From Erythroxylum novogranatense (lineage: Eukaryota; Streptophyta; Magnoliopsida; Malpighiales; Erythroxylaceae), in the NCBI GenBank assembly GCA_029891385.1, contig CM057228.1:62998523-63062522 (forward strand): DNA of 64,000 nt. Reading direction: 5' to 3'. This document shows positions 22,001 through 34,205 of the stretch, one piece after another (positions within the stretch are counted from its first letter, which is position 1; every line of letters begins with the position of its first letter). The position numbers were made by a program, and so were the translations under genes. A model generated the notes under the pieces. That model was not told the origin of the DNA. It did no database searches and worked only from the letters and a program-made list of their open reading frames with translations.

Positions 22001-23170
22001 TGATCGCCAGCGACCTCGGACTTTTGAGCAAGAGGAAGCAGGCGGCTGCGGAGGATAATGTCGCGTTCGACACACATACAAACCCCAAAGACCGATCAGA
22101 AGTAGACCCTCCTCCGGCCGTGCACACCACTTTGACTCGAAGCGGATAGAGGAGGCGCGGATTTGTTGATCCGACAAATCTTGCGATCTCGGCAACAAAC
22201 AACCACCTCGAGACCGCCACAAGACGCCAACCGCCCGACAAACTAAGCGTGATAAGCGATCATCGCTTATTTGAAGCCCTAGAAAAAACCGCGGATGATC
22301 GGTCTCGCGGCTATGAGTTACCGAACAGACCGTCCGTCGGTAATCTGACTCTCCTTTACTTGGAGATCTTGGATAGTCTCGGTACCGACACAAAAATACC
22401 AACACCCGAGAAGTATAATGGGAAGACCGACCCCTGGACTACATGCAGCACTTCCATCCATGATGAGCCTACATTGCGTCCGGACGCTATCAATGCAAGG
22501 CTTTCAGACTGACTTTCAAGAGGGAGCTCGGCGATGGTTCAACGACTTACCCCAGTCATATAACATGCTTGAAGATTTGAGATCGCTCTTCTGAACCAAT
22601 TCGCCACCCGATGGCGACCGCAGAAGGCGGCTTTGGAGGTGATGCAACTCACCCAAGGAAGGAATGAGAGTTTATGGAGTTCATCACTCGGTTTAATAAT
22701 GAAGCGGTCGAGGTGCCGACCTCACCTTTCGTCTATCTTGGCCGCCCTCATGAGCAATCGAGGCGAGGAGTTCAAAAAGTCGCTAGCCCTCGATCAGCCC
22801 CGATCTATTCGAGGAGATCGGATCTTCGAAGCAGATAAGTACATTCAGCTCGAGGAGGTGTTAAAAAACACAAAACGCCGAGCAGACGATCGCGGGCCGA
22901 GTGGTAGGTCGGATGAGCCTCACAAAAGACAGAGAGACCAGTCGACTGTAGAAAGCCGGCGGCAGCATTGGAATCAACAAGACTTTACCCCGCTTAACAA
23001 GCGATCTGCGGAAGTCTTGGCGGCTATGATAGCGGAGGAAACTATCCAGAGCTGAAAAATGAAAACCCCTACAGGGCGAAACACTAGTGTGTATTGCCGT
23101 TTCCACAAAGAAGTCGGACATGACACGGAAGATTGCTGGCAATTGAAGAAAGAGATTGAATTGCTCATCT
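22001..23170 (+). pseudogene. gag: Element C gag
   Basis: Read across several frame changes, the product begins near MASDLGLLSKRK (about 22009), has a charged N-terminus, then the Tat capsid core: IPTPEKYNGKTDP (about 22397-22435), RWFNDLPQSYN (about 22530), FATRWRPQKAALEVMQLTQG (about 22595-22660) and NESLWEFITRFN-like sequence. The end has the atypical single finger CRFHKEVGHDTEDC (about 23093-23136). It would coat the RNA in particles. A TAG (about 22148) and at least five one-base deletions break it. The longest intact run is 22633-23055. Confidence 0.82.
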
Positions 23171-23379
23171 GAAGGGAAGATTAGGCGATTTGTGAAACAA
23201 GGGCAAAATGCCGACGAGGACAATCAGCGTAGAACAAGTCGGCCAAACAATGGCGACCACCACGAGGCGAAATAGCAGAATGCGGGGAGGCGAACACTAA
23301 TGCCGATAACCAACAAGAAGGAAGAGGCGGTCAAGGGAAAGAAAGCGACGAAATGCGAACACCGGGATGACCGACCGGT

Positions 23380-23790
23380 GGGGTCATAAACACAATATTC
23401 GGTGGAAATGCGGCGGGGATCCACCACTAAAGGCAGGAAAGATACGCCAAGCAATCGGCGAAGACGTGCCCATCAAGAAGCCGAAGAGAACGAGCGGAAT
23501 GATTTCTTTCGACGAGTCGGACCTAAATGGAGTAAATTGCCCGCATGATGGCGCCTCGTCGTAAACCTTAATATGGACTGATTACGAGGTGAAGCGGGTG
23601 ATGATAGACACGGCAGGCTCGGTCGACCTGCTATATTACGAGGCTTTCAAGCGGATGAAGGTGCCGAAGGCGCTACTACCTACGGACGGCCCCATCAAGG
23701 GAGTGACGGGCGTCGACTTACCGTTCGCTCGGGTAAATTTGAAAGTGAAGTTCGGCGAAGCCATGTCAAGTAGAAAGGAGCGTTGAGTTC
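23380..23790 (+). pseudogene. Element C protease region
   Basis: The linker near 23380-23560 includes NTIFGG-type and Lys-rich sequence. The aspartic protease follows from about 23575: DYEVKRVMIDTAGSVDLLYYEAFKRMKV, where the family has D-T-G-S-S; here an extra Ala precedes the Gly. LPTDGPIKGVTG and VNLKVKFGEA follow. The frame ends at 23784-23786. The changed active-site loop probably abolishes cleavage. 23791-24350 contains degraded pol linker (DTSRVCVVEANEK-like) in shifting frames. Confidence 0.75.
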
Positions 23791-24349
23791 TTAGTCGTTA
23801 AATTCCATGGGGCGATAACGCGATAATCACCGGCTACAAAATGCCCTTAGATCGGTCGTCTCCACTTACTACCGGTCATGAAATTTTCGACACCTCACGA
23901 GTCTGAGTTGTCGAGGCCAATGAGAAAATTGCTAGAGAATGCTATTTAGCGAGCGAAGACATTAGATGGTGCGGTAGTACTTACGAGCTCTCTTGATGTG
24001 AGAGCCGGCGAAAAGGTGGAAAGGATAAATCCGGTGGAAGAAGCGCAAAGAGTCGTCTTTGGATGAAGCCGACCTCTCTAAATTACAAACCTAGGCTCAA
24101 GACTCTGGGGAGACTCGTTAAAAAATCACGGATTTGTCTGGCGGAGAATAAATCGGTCTTCGCTTTGGTACCAAGCGACATGCCGGAATCTCGATCGATC
24201 ACATCTCACTCCCTCGGCATTCGGCATGACTATAAGCCGATCGGAAAAGAAGCGATGCCACAAAGAAAGAACGGCGGGGGTGATCAAGAAGGAAATGCGA
24301 ACCGCTAGAGGCGGATTCATCAGAAGTCAAATACCGGGTGGCTCGCCAG

Positions 24350-25440
24350 CGTGGTGTTGGTAAAAAGAAGAACGGAAATGGAGAATGTGTATAGACTTCA
24401 CCGACTGAACAAAGCGTGTCCAAAGGATGACTTCCCGCCTAAGATCGATCGGTTGGTGGACTCCACTTGAGGCACGAGTACGCTCGACTTCTGGATGCCT
24501 TCTCGGGCTATCATCAGATCCAAATGAGCCTGGAAGATGAAGAAAAGACCGCCTTCATAACCGACCAAGGCACTTTTTGCTACCAAGTAATGCCTTTCGG
24601 TCTGAAAAACGCCGGGGCGACCTATCAACGGCTCGTCACGAAGTCTTTAAACAACGAGATAGGCAGACGGTGGAAGCTTATGTGGATGATATGGTGGTAA
24701 AGAGTAAGGCGGCCGCGGGGCATGTGCGAGATCTCAAAGAAGTCTTTCGGACTTTAAATAAGTTCAGATGAAGCTAAATCCGGAAAAATGCGTCTTCGGT
24801 AGCATCAGAAAAATTCGGGTTTATGATCACAATGGGGATCGAAGCCAATCCGAGAAGATTGAAGCCATCATACGATGTCCTCGCCACAATGCTTGAAAGG
24901 CGTGCGATTCGACCGGTCGGGTAGTTTATTTGGCAGATTTATTTCTAGATTGGGAGACAAGTGCCTCCCATTTTCAAGGTCTGAGGAAAGCAAATGTAAC
25001 CCGGTTCAATGGCGGATGAGTGTGAAAAGCTTTCCAACACTTGAAACAATATTTGTCTAGACCGCCCGTTCTGCAAAGCCCGGCTGAGGGGAAACCCTGA
25101 TTCTATATTTGGCCGTCACGGAAGGGTCGATCAGCCGCGGTACTTATTCGATCCGAAGGAGGCGAGCAACACCCGTCTACTACGTCAGCAAAGTGTTGAC
25201 CGGCCAGAAACGCGATACGCGCCCATAGAGAAGCTAACACTCTCTTTGATAATGGCAGCCAGAAAGCTGAGACCTTACTTCCAAAGTCATACCGTTGAGG
25301 TATGGACCGATCAACCCCTCAGGCAGTGCCTCCAAAAGCCCGAAACCTCGGGTCGGCTGATAAAGTGGCGGTAGAACTAGAGAGTTCGATATTCAATACA
25401 AGCCCTTACGACCATCAAAGCACAAGTGTTGGCGATTTCA
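24350..25440 (+). pseudogene. Element C reverse transcriptase and first RNase H
   Basis: RT motifs appear in alternating frames: RMCIDFT.LNKACPKDDFP (24375-24445), LLDAFSGYHQIQM (24488-24525), TAFITDQGTFCYQVMPFGLKN (24550-24610), and the catalytic AYVDDMVVKS (24679-24708). Thumb and connection continue with KLNPEKCVFG (24770 on). The RT-linked RNase H is readable at 25080-25370 (ILYLAVTEGS, PVYYVSKVL, YAPIEKLTLSL, VWTDQPLRQCL). Almost every break is a single missing base, for example one C before the QMKLNPEK motif at about 24768. Substitutions at key residues are few. Confidence 0.85.
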
Positions 25441-25447
25441 TTGCGAG

Positions 25448-25735
25448 ATGAGCCAACCGAGCTCGAAGACGGCGGCCCCCCTTTGGAATTTGTTCGTCGA
25501 CGGGTCATCAATGCCGATGGATGCGGAGGCGGGAGTAGTGCTAATTAGCCCGCATCTGGATGAGAAAGTGGAGTACGCCTTCTTTGGAATTGAGGCCTCA
25601 ATAATGAAGCGAGTACGAGGCTTTGATAGCGGCCTCCAACTAGCTTGGGAGATGGAAATACGGCATTTGAAGATATATAGTGATAGTCAGTGGTGGTCGG
25701 CCAAGTCAAGGGAGTATGAGGCCAAGGAAATAACA
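25448..25735 (+). pseudogene. Element C second RNase H (archaeal-type, Tat hallmark)
   Basis: After the usual RT-RNase H, a second RNase H-like domain begins: LWNLFVDGSSMP..AGVVLISP, EASIMKR, LQLAWEM and LKIYSDSQ. It holds three of the expected acidic positions (Asp of VDGSS, Glu of the middle helix, Asp of YSDSQ). A dual RNase H is known from the Tat lineage of plant Ty3 elements. The frame is open here but ends at 25736 after a frame change, and the last part (FNQIS..R-like) is lost. Confidence 0.8.
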
Positions 25736-25957
25736 TGATCAAGTATCTCGATTTGGTAAAGCAAGAATTGAGCAACCGGACAATATTCGATCGTGAGTAA
25801 GCGAGCTCGAGAATGCTAGAGCGACAGCGCTCTCAAAATAGCTTCCGATCGTGATGCCGTAAACAATATTCGGTCGAGCGACTAGACCGTCTAGCATCCG
25901 TAAAGCCGATGAAGTTCTTAACATAAATCTTGATCAGCCGGCTGGGCGGAACCGATC

Positions 25958-27132
25958 ATGCAATACCTTTTAGAAGGAAAGCAACGGAAGACCCATCGAG
26001 TCCGGAAGTTAAGGAGGAAGGCGGCGAATATACGGATCGTCAATGATGTTCTGTATAAGCGGTCCTACGACTGGCCGCTACTTCGATGCCTGAATGAGGA
26101 AGAAGCCGAGAAGGCAATGGCCGAAGTCCATGAAGGGATATGCGGAAATCACATAGGGGGCAGGAGGTTAGCTCACGGTTGATCGAACGAAGTACCTCGC
26201 CAACGATGAGAAGAGATTGTCGGAAAAAGGTCGGCCGGTCGAGCTCGCCAGAGAAACAAAGACTGTCTCACCAACCGGCCGAGCGAATGAAGATCGTAAG
26301 TCATCCTATCCCTTTCGCTCAGTGGGGAATGGATATACTGGGGCCTTTCCCCCTCGGTCCGGACAAAAGAAATTCTTGATAGTGGCGGTGGAATATTTCA
26401 CCAAGTGGGTAGAAGCGGAATGCATCACAATAATAGAGGGAAAATGGAAAGCTTCATAAAGAAGAACATCTTGGCCGTTTTGGAATGCCTATGGTGTTGA
26501 TCACGGATAATGGCGGCGGTTCGACAATGACAAATTTAGAGATTTCTGCAATCAGCTAAAGATCGAGCTACGGTTAACCCGATCGCCCATCCCAAAGTAA
26601 CGGTCTCGTGAAAACACCAACAAAAGATAATGAACGCCCTCGAAAGCGCCTAGGCGGAGAAAGACTTGGGTAGAGAAGTAGATGAAGTATTGTGGGCGTA
26701 TAGAACCACCGAGCAGACCACAAAGTAAACGCCATTTCGGATGACCTTGAGCGAAGCTTTGGTCCGGTTGAGGCGGCATTGCTTAATCGAGAGGTGTCGG
26801 GTTACGAGGAAGAGCAAAATAACGAGGCCCCATGAGCGAGCTCGTTCTCCTTAGCGAGGACGAGAGAAAGGGCAGCCGCTTCGCTCGAAAGCCATCGTGC
26901 AAAAGGCGACTAAGTTCTACAATGTAAGGGTCAAGCCGAAGCGGTGTAAAGGTCGGAGGATCGCCCCACTAAAAGCCGAGGCGGTGGAAAGCATCTGAAG
27001 CTCGGACAGACGTGGGAAGGACCCTATCGAGTGATTAAGCAAGCCGGGCATGGTTCTTACATCCTTAGCGATGAGAAAGGGAAAATTCTACCAAGGCCAT
27101 GGAATTCACAGAACTTGAAAGCTTTCTACCAA
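25958..27132 (+). pseudogene. Element C integrase
   Basis: Starts with the linker VLYKRSYDWPLLRCLNEEEA (26048-26107). The HHCC zinc domain has EVHEGICGNHIGGRRLAH (26122-26178) and MRRDC..K (26206-26225). The core follows with PFAQWGMDILGPFPLGPD (26310-26365), FLIVAVEYFTKWVEAE (26374-26420), ITDNGG..FDN (26500-26530) and LWAYRTT (26691-26711). The C-terminal beta domain reads GQTWEGPYRVIKQAGHGSY (about 27003-27060) and ends NSQNLKAFYQ* at 27132. Integrates the cDNA. Multiple frameshifts make it a pseudogene. No chromodomain is visible, as expected for Tat. Confidence 0.83.
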
Positions 27133-27344
27133 TAGATAAGTATTCATGCTAGTTAATCTTTCTTTGTTATCATTTTTGTATACATGTGGGTACCTTTTTC
27201 CTGTCCTTGCCAGGCAGGTTTTTTAACGGCCCACACCCTCGTTATCATCAATAAAGGGGTTTTTCAGATTTCTTGGCAATAACAAAGTTACATTACATTT
27301 GGCAAAAGTAGAAAATCAATTAACCACTTCGGCAAATCTCCATA

Positions 27345-27845
27345 GATCGACCGTTGTCGATCGGTCGCCAGGACGAGATCCCTGGGCGCCATCACTATGG
27401 CTCGGTATCTCCTTAGATCGACCTCAGTCGATCGGTCGCCAGGACGAGATCCCTGGGACGCCATCACTATGGCTCGGTATCTCCTTAGATCGACCTCAGT
27501 CGATCGGTCGCCAGGACGAGATCCAGGGCGCCATCACTATGGCTCGATATCTCCTTAGATCGACCTCAGTCGATCGGTCGCCAGGACGAGATCCCTGGGA
27601 CGCCATCACTATGGCTCGGTATCTCCTTAGATCGACCTCAGTCGATCGGTCGCCAGGACGAGATCCCTGGGACGCCATCACTATGGCTCGGTAACTCCAT
27701 AGGTCGACCTCAGTCGACCGGTCGCCAGGACGATCCCTGGGATGCCATCACTTTGGCTCGGTATATCCATAGATCGACCTCATTCGACAGGTCGCCAAGA
27801 CAAGATCCCTGGGACCTCGCTCGGCAGTCTCCATAGACCGGTCGG
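27345..27845 (+). repeat. 72-base tandem array in element C
   Basis: Seven to eight units start at 27345, 27416, 27488, 27558, 27630, 27702 and 27772. Each unit is about 70-72 bases, begins GATCGACCTCAGTCGATCGG (a near-palindrome) and includes CCAGGACGAGATCCCTGGG and CATCACTATGGCTCGGTAT. The central units are nearly identical and the outer ones degenerate. Tandem arrays between integrase and 3' LTR are known in Tat elements and can seed satellites. 27133-27344 is untranslated spacer. Confidence 0.93.
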
Positions 27846-28678
27846 GTCGCCCAAAACGAGACTTCTGGAACCATCAATCGCCCTCACTTATCGCTTGGCT
27901 AGATCGCCAAGACAACTCCTGAGACGACGACGATCATTGCGGTCGATCGGTCGACATGACCTAATCTTGCTCGAAGCCGATCGGCCACGAGTAACTTCAT
28001 CGAAATTCTCCAAGTATAAAAAGCAAGAATACTAAAAAGACAAGTTAAAAAAGCAAAGATCACATTGAAGAAAATCATTACAGTCACAAGCCCGACCGGT
28101 GAGCTTTACAATTGTGGGGGAGAATACCCCGGGGAACCTTGAGAAACAAGAGGAGAAGCCGAACCGGAGGCAGGACCCGTGGGAGCAATCAGCGGAGTAT
28201 CTTCATTAGAAAGATCTTGAGAGAAAATCAATAGGAGCGAGGAACCGGGAGCAAGCGAAGGAACATCTTCATAAGGGACCTCCTCCCCCTCAGAGCTGAG
28301 ATCTAGTTGCTCGTCCGGAGCGTCTCTCGGCTCCCCTCAACTCTTTCTCCATCTCCTCCAAAGAGAGTCCGAGAGCCGCAGGAATAAGGGCTCGGCATAA
28401 TCTTCGAGCGAGGGGCACATCGACCCCTCGGGGCATAGAGCTCGTGACCTTCTTCTTGACCGCGAGAGGTTATATCGCAGCGAGCTCAAACTCTCCTCGC
28501 ATAAGAACCTCCTTTTCCACCGCTGATAGCTTCAACCCGTTGCTCCCTTGCATCGCCGCACCTCCTCCAAGGTTTTCTCGGCTTTGTCCCTACTGCCGCC
28601 TTGTGAGCGGCAATCCAAAGTGAGGCTGCCTATTAAGCTCCGCGCCCACTCTCACTTGTCCTCCTCCACCCTCGACCT
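27846..28678. other. Element C post-array spacer
   Basis: The final degenerate repeats fade by about 27,960. The rest is mixed coding-like sequence, Ser/Glu-rich when read on the minus strand, probably the 3' end of the antisense open region. No motif is recognised. Confidence 0.4.
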
Positions 28679-30208
28679 CTACCTCCCTCTCCATCCTCTC
28701 CACCTCCCTCCCTTTCTTCTCGTCTCTCTCTCCCCATCTACCATGGTCAACCGAAAGTCAACAAGACCTTCTTTTCCTCTTCCAAGGACATATTCTTTGC
28801 AGGAGAGATCCTTCCCCTCCTTTACAATGACAGCTCGTCCTTCAAATCCTTCATTTGAACATGGAGATCTGGACTTCTGGTCCAGAGTCTCCAAATTGCG
28901 CAAAGACTGACAAGGACATCGTCGCAGCCCGCATGCCGACACGAACAAGCTGAGATCCCAGCTCCACGCTACCCTTCTTTTCCATGAGCTGCTCCTCCAC
29001 GGGGGGAGTGACCCTCTCAGCAAGATAGCGGGCCACCTCGAGATCCCCAAGCGTGGCATCCTCGGACAATTTCAGGGCAAGCTCCCACCGCCCGATCTTG
29101 AGATTTTGCTTTCCCTTCCCTCTCTTCGCTACATGCCCGGCCTCACTGCGGGCGGGAAGATAGGTCACCCAACCTTTCAACTTTTCCTCTTAAGAGGAGG
29201 ACCCGTCCTCCTCCTCCTCCGCTGAATTTGCACATCCCCGCATCCGCCGTCACAATCGGCAATGGCTCGGGGACGCAGGAGAAGGTCCTCCAGGGAAACA
29301 TCCACGACACTACCAAGGAGACCAACCCAGCAGACGAATCAGCACCCTCGTTCACCTTCCAGGAAGCCTCCTTCCTCGGCGTAGAAGCTCGGGTGGGGCA
29401 CCTCCCATCCTCACCATAGCCGCACAACGAAAAATCGAGTTAGAAAATAAAACTAGCTCACCAAAGTCAAACAATTAAGTCCATCACAAGGAGTCAACCG
29501 CCGAGGCGGTTTCCTCCTTTAGATAATGTCTGAGGTGGGGGATCGGCGAGGAAAGAAGTGGCAAAGCCCCTGTGGGTATCCACGAATGAGACGAGCGAGA
29601 AGTCGATCTGCCGAGCTCCTTGATCGACCAATCACCTCCAACTCATCTCTCTTGAGGGACGGGGTCGACGCGTCATTCCACTTTCTACCAGAGGATACCT
29701 CCACGGTCGACACTCGAGGAACACTCTGGGGCTTTGAAAAAGTACTTGGTTCGCCAAGAAGAGATCTTGGAGGCGTCCGGGCAGGGACGATACCAGCGTC
29801 TCTATATTGCAAAATGGGATTCACCTTGAGCTCGGACTATGGCTCATCCGAGGAAGTGACGCAGACGCGACAGAGGCCGGATGGCGAACTGGTGGCACAA
29901 AGAATGCCAATCCATTTATAAACCTCAACTATTTGGAGGTATCGACTTGGCAACATCCCAAACATAGAGCACACCTCGTCGATGACCAGGCGTATGGAAG
30001 CCTCATGCATGCCAATAAAAAAGCGCCGGAGACGGCGACGTACTCCACCAAGTTCTTTGTGAATCCGCTCATTTTCAAGGCCAATCGGGGCCTCCTGACG
30101 AAGGATGTTAAATTTAATAGCAAACTGTTCAACTCCCCATAGGTCATTGACGATGCAATTCTTGGCGGTACCTCCACAACCAAACCGTCTTTCCTCTCTC
30201 ATCGCCAT
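28679..30208 (-). pseudogene. Element C antisense extra ORF region, product unknown
   Basis: On the minus strand, between pol and 3' LTR, overlapping open frames of 95-126 codons cover 30208-28679 (30208-29837, 29824-29519, 29427-29143, 29180-28851, 29059-28679). Composition is protein-like, and the first part contains a hydrophobic stretch with ACMRLPYAW and YVAVSGAFLLACM in one frame and VCSMFGMLPSRYLQIVEVYKWIGIL in the next. This layout resembles N-terminal parts of extra proteins described in Tat elements, but the match is weak. A TATA box (30425-30432) precedes it on the same strand. Frame changes match the one-base-loss pattern of pol. I do not assign a function. Confidence 0.5.
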
Positions 30209-30424
30209 CTCCTCCGCTTCTCAAACCATACTCCCAGAACTACGGTTGACATGAAAAAGAAGAGGAATGAAGAAAAGGGCGTACCTAATCGGAGATTGGA
30301 TACAGGAAAATCGGACGGTGGAGTATAAGGAAGTTTCGCAATCGCGAACAAGGAGCAAAGCGAAGGCAAAATGTAGGCAAGAAAACAAAGCAAAAGGCGA
30401 AACTCACAACTCGTCGAGCATGGG

Positions 30425-30432
30425 TATTTATA
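30425..30432 (-). promoter_or_regulatory. Candidate TATA box for the antisense region
   Basis: TATAAATA on the minus strand, 217 bases before the first ATG of the antisense open region. The sequence between is CT-rich and leader-like (TTTGCTTTGTTTTCTTGCC). Inferred promoter. 30433-30990 shows no other feature. Confidence 0.45.
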
Positions 30433-30990
30433 GAAGGGACGGGAGAAGGAGCGCTCAAAGTGACCCAATCGGACTACGACGTGGAGAAAATCCAGTGTGC
30501 TTTCGGACACGGCATGATCTAAGCCGCAGGAGTTCGGGTTATTCAAAATTTGGAGGCGCGACAGTTGAAGGACGTCTGGGACAAAGAAATAACGGTTAAA
30601 GGATGATCGTTTGGATTACGAGCACCGCCGAGATCACGAACCGTCCGATGAATAAGTATTTCACTTGAGTCAGCGGCTCGCCAATGATGATCGTATCGGA
30701 CATGCTATAGCACCGGTTGTCACGCAATAAGCGGTGAAACCGATCGATGAGGGACCCTCGACCAATCAATCTAAAACGACCGATTCGATACAACGAGTCG
30801 GCCAATACAAGCGATTATACCCGGTAATTGACACCGACCAATTTGAAATTACTCGATTTGTCCTATACCGAGCTATAAAGCCAATGCTCGACCGATCGGC
30901 CACATCGCAGCCGTCACCTTCACATATTACGAAGCGACCGACGAACTACAACAACGTACTCCTCGACCCTTCTCTTCGCTCGGACTCGAG

Positions 30991-31413
30991 GGTAGGGGGC
31001 TTATGGTTGGTCGGCAATATTGGGCCCAAGTCAATATTACAGACGATCGATCAATCTCACAACCATGGCTTAATCTGGGTCTAATCTATATATCCACACC
31101 CATTAGCATAGGAAAATCTCCCATGCGCACGTAAGAAGCGTAAAGACCCAAAACCTAGCAGGAAAACGTATATAAGGTATTATTCTCTCATAACCAAGGC
31201 ACAAGATCATAACCTAGTTGTTTTTTCTGATCTGTATTAACCTCACCTCCACCAAAGACTTACTTGAGCGTCGGAGGGGCAAATCGGGATTTCACCCCCG
31301 ACGTGCCTTCCTTTTGTTTTGCAGGAGACTTTTTCACCAAGATCGCTTCAACAGACATCAGAGACATGGATCAGAATGGCAATAACCAGTTCAGCCAGAA
31401 TCTGGCAGAACCA
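30991..31413 (+). repeat. Element C polypurine tract and 3' LTR
   Basis: GGTAGGGGGCTTA (30991-31003) is the plus-strand primer tract. The LTR runs 31004-31413, starts TGGTTGGTCGGC, carries TATATAAG at 31169-31176 and ends GGCAGAACCA. GTAGT follows. This copy keeps bases that the 5' LTR has lost. Confidence 0.93.
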
Positions 31414-31418
31414 GTAGT

Positions 31419-32994
31419 GATCGAAGCAACTATGATCATAAATGGTATTTTGAGTGTATTCGAAAGTAAAGAGAACCATTTGACTACTTGAAGAAATCTT
31501 GCATATCAAGAGGGTACAAGCAGCTATTTCCTAAGTTTCATCGAAGTGAATTCTAGTTTGATCGAATAAAATGTGTGTTATAGCATAGCTGGACATGGCA
31601 TGTTGGTATATATGAGATTCGGAGTTCTTTAGAACTCGCTGTATGTTGGATTCTAGTCGAGATTATTAAGGGGTGGTTTTTACTGGTCTTAGCTCGTTAA
31701 CAAAAATGTTCTAGGAAAAATATGTAAATCGTATGGCGGATGATTGTAAAGAGAACTATGTGGAAGTACAACATCAATGTTAATTTTGCCATTGGGATTT
31801 GGAAATTTCACAGTATTGAATGAAGCTCCCATTAGAGATTAAGATAATGAATAGGGTTACTGATAAATATTGATTAAGCAAATGGATATTTTTTTTTCTG
31901 TAAAGCTAGTGTTGTAATTGATGCATCGAATTAGCACAAGTGTTGATATTGAGGCCGCTAATCTGGGTGCGATAAGCAGCATAGAACGATGAGTTAAAGT
32001 GAACTGTTGCCTGAAGATCAGCTTCATATGTAAAGAAAGCCCAAGTTGGAATGTATAAATTGCTCATTGAGCGATTGAAAATGAATATGAATTTGAGTTT
32101 GATTGAAAATTGATACCATGTGAATGAAATAAAAAGGATGGGTACTCAATAAAAATGATGATTGAGCAAAGAGACCACTGGAGAAAACAAGTCCCACTTA
32201 AGCTAGAGATCCCAGCAAGAATACACCGAAATGATATTTAACTACTAAGGATGTAGAAACAAGTGACTGGATGTTTGCCTTACCAACAGTCCTAACTGTT
32301 GGGGGAATATGCTTAAGGCTTATACTTTGGAGCTCATAGAAACATGGGGTCAATGTGTAGTCTAAATAACCTTAAGTATAGCAATCATTACTATAGTGTC
32401 ATCAGTAGAATACTGTTCGTGGCGTAAAACGACAAAAAGGAGTCGTTCGCCCTTGCGGTGATATAAAGAGGTCCTAAAAATGATAAAAGGCCAAAGATGT
32501 GGTTAATAAGTGAAAGGAATAAAATACATCGGTGGATCAATATTGTGGTTATGGAAATCTTTGAGTGTATTAGCACTAAAGAGGTATGAACTTGCAAGTG
32601 AAAGATGCAATGTCTCTAAGAGTATCACCTTGTCAAGGTGTACTCGGGTTAGGAAAAAGGAAGAGTTAAGCTTGATATGACATGATCTGAATGAAATTAT
32701 TCCTAGTTGATGTTCGGATTCATACAGTATTCCCTAGATATCATCCGAAAATGTCACTATGACCTGGTCGTTGTTTAAAGTGGAATTGGAAGTGATGTAA
32801 ATGAATATGGGGAAACAATTAGATATTGTGATATATGTGAAGAAATGAGCATAGGAGTGATTGATTTCATTGACAATAGTTAATTGGGAGATTGAATGGG
32901 ACATCGAGAAATGATTGAGGAACTAATTCCCCTACCTCCCTGATTAATTGAATATAAATTTCGAGTACAATTTTTTTTTTAAGGAGGAAAGAAT
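31419..32994 (+). other. Element B internal region, right half, non-coding
   Basis: About 1.56 kb, AT-rich, stops in all frames, no protein motif. It ends in a T run and the polypurine tract AAGGAGGAAAGAAT (32981-32994) directly before the 3' LTR. Confidence 0.8.
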
Positions 32995-34156
32995 TATAAT
33001 ATCCCGGTCCCCCTACGAAGGGCTAGACCCCTAAAAATTTGGTACACGTGAGCTTAGAACCCTAAAAATTTATAGAGGGTATGAAAATTGTGTGTCTGTC
33101 AAACGGACATGGGAGTCCGCTTAACGGATAGCTTCGGGTGAATTGGAACACTTTGAATGGCTCATATCCATTTAACGGGCATGTAGGTCCGTTTAATGGA
33201 CCTTCTCCGGTGAAATGGGATTGCTTTGTCGATTCATGTCCGTTTAATGGACATACAAGTCCGTTTAACGGACATCCACGGGGCAACTTTGGTACTTGTG
33301 GTCTTAAGTGAGATTTTGATAAAATTGCATCATATTTGGATAGACATTGATGAATTGAATTTTTGCACACATTAAAATCATTGACCATGCACTCAATTGA
33401 CATTTTCTAGGTATAATTGGTAATAAATGGGATTGTTTTGAGATTTGTGAGTTGGGATTATTGAAAATTGATTTGGACAATGAAATTGTTAATTTTGTAT
33501 TTTTGGAGAATTTTAGGAAAATTTTCCTGAAATTTTTGGAGAGAATTTTCGGACTAGAAAAAATGCCGAGTGGTAGATAAATTGAAAAATGGTAGTAGAA
33601 TTTATGGTCAACTAGCATTGGAATATTAAATACAAGACTTAAGGAATTAGTGACAAGTGTACTTTATTGAAAATTGGGTTTGAAAGGACATTTATAAGAC
33701 AAATGAATAAAAAATTGACAAGTGGAAAGTGACATGTGTCACTTTTCAAGCCATGCCACCTAACCCCCTTTTGAAGTATCTTCTAGACTCATTTATGAGT
33801 GTGTCCCACGACACTCTCTTTCATTTGGCCTCCCAAGTTGTGTTTTGTTCTTGCTTTTTTCTCTCCACTTTCGTGACTTCCATTCTTCTCTTCATCTCCT
33901 CTATGACTTGGTGATCTTTTGTGTAAAACCTTGCTCCATCTCTACCATCTTGTTGTTCCTTCAAGTTGGTCTAAGGAAAAACCTAGCTTAACCTCCTAGA
34001 AGATGAAGATCATGGGGAGGATAAAGCTAGGGTTACATGGAGATTTTGAAGGAATTGAAGGAAAATCAAGTAAGTTTAGTGTTATATGACATGAATATGG
34101 TTAATTGAAGCTTGCATGATGAGGGTTTGATGAATTGATTTGTGTTTTGCAAGGTT

Positions 34157-34205
<49 letters not shown>

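Larger units (their letters stand above)
21416..31413 (+). mobile_element. Element C: Tat-lineage Ty3/gypsy retrotransposon
   Basis: Bounded by GTAGT (21411-21415 and 31414-31418). Short LTRs (21416-21818 and 31004-31413), a TGGCGCCCACCGTGGGG primer site, gag, protease, RT, two RNase H domains and integrase, then a 3.9 kb tail with a tandem array and an antisense open region. A second RNase H and an extra region after integrase are hallmarks of the Tat lineage. Base composition is clearly more GC-rich than B around it. Coding is broken by many one-base losses. Confidence 0.93.

Noticed and set aside
27299..27694. 131-codon plus-strand frame with a repeated protein motif
   Set aside because: It is the 72-base tandem array read through; the unit length is a multiple of three, so it stays open by chance.
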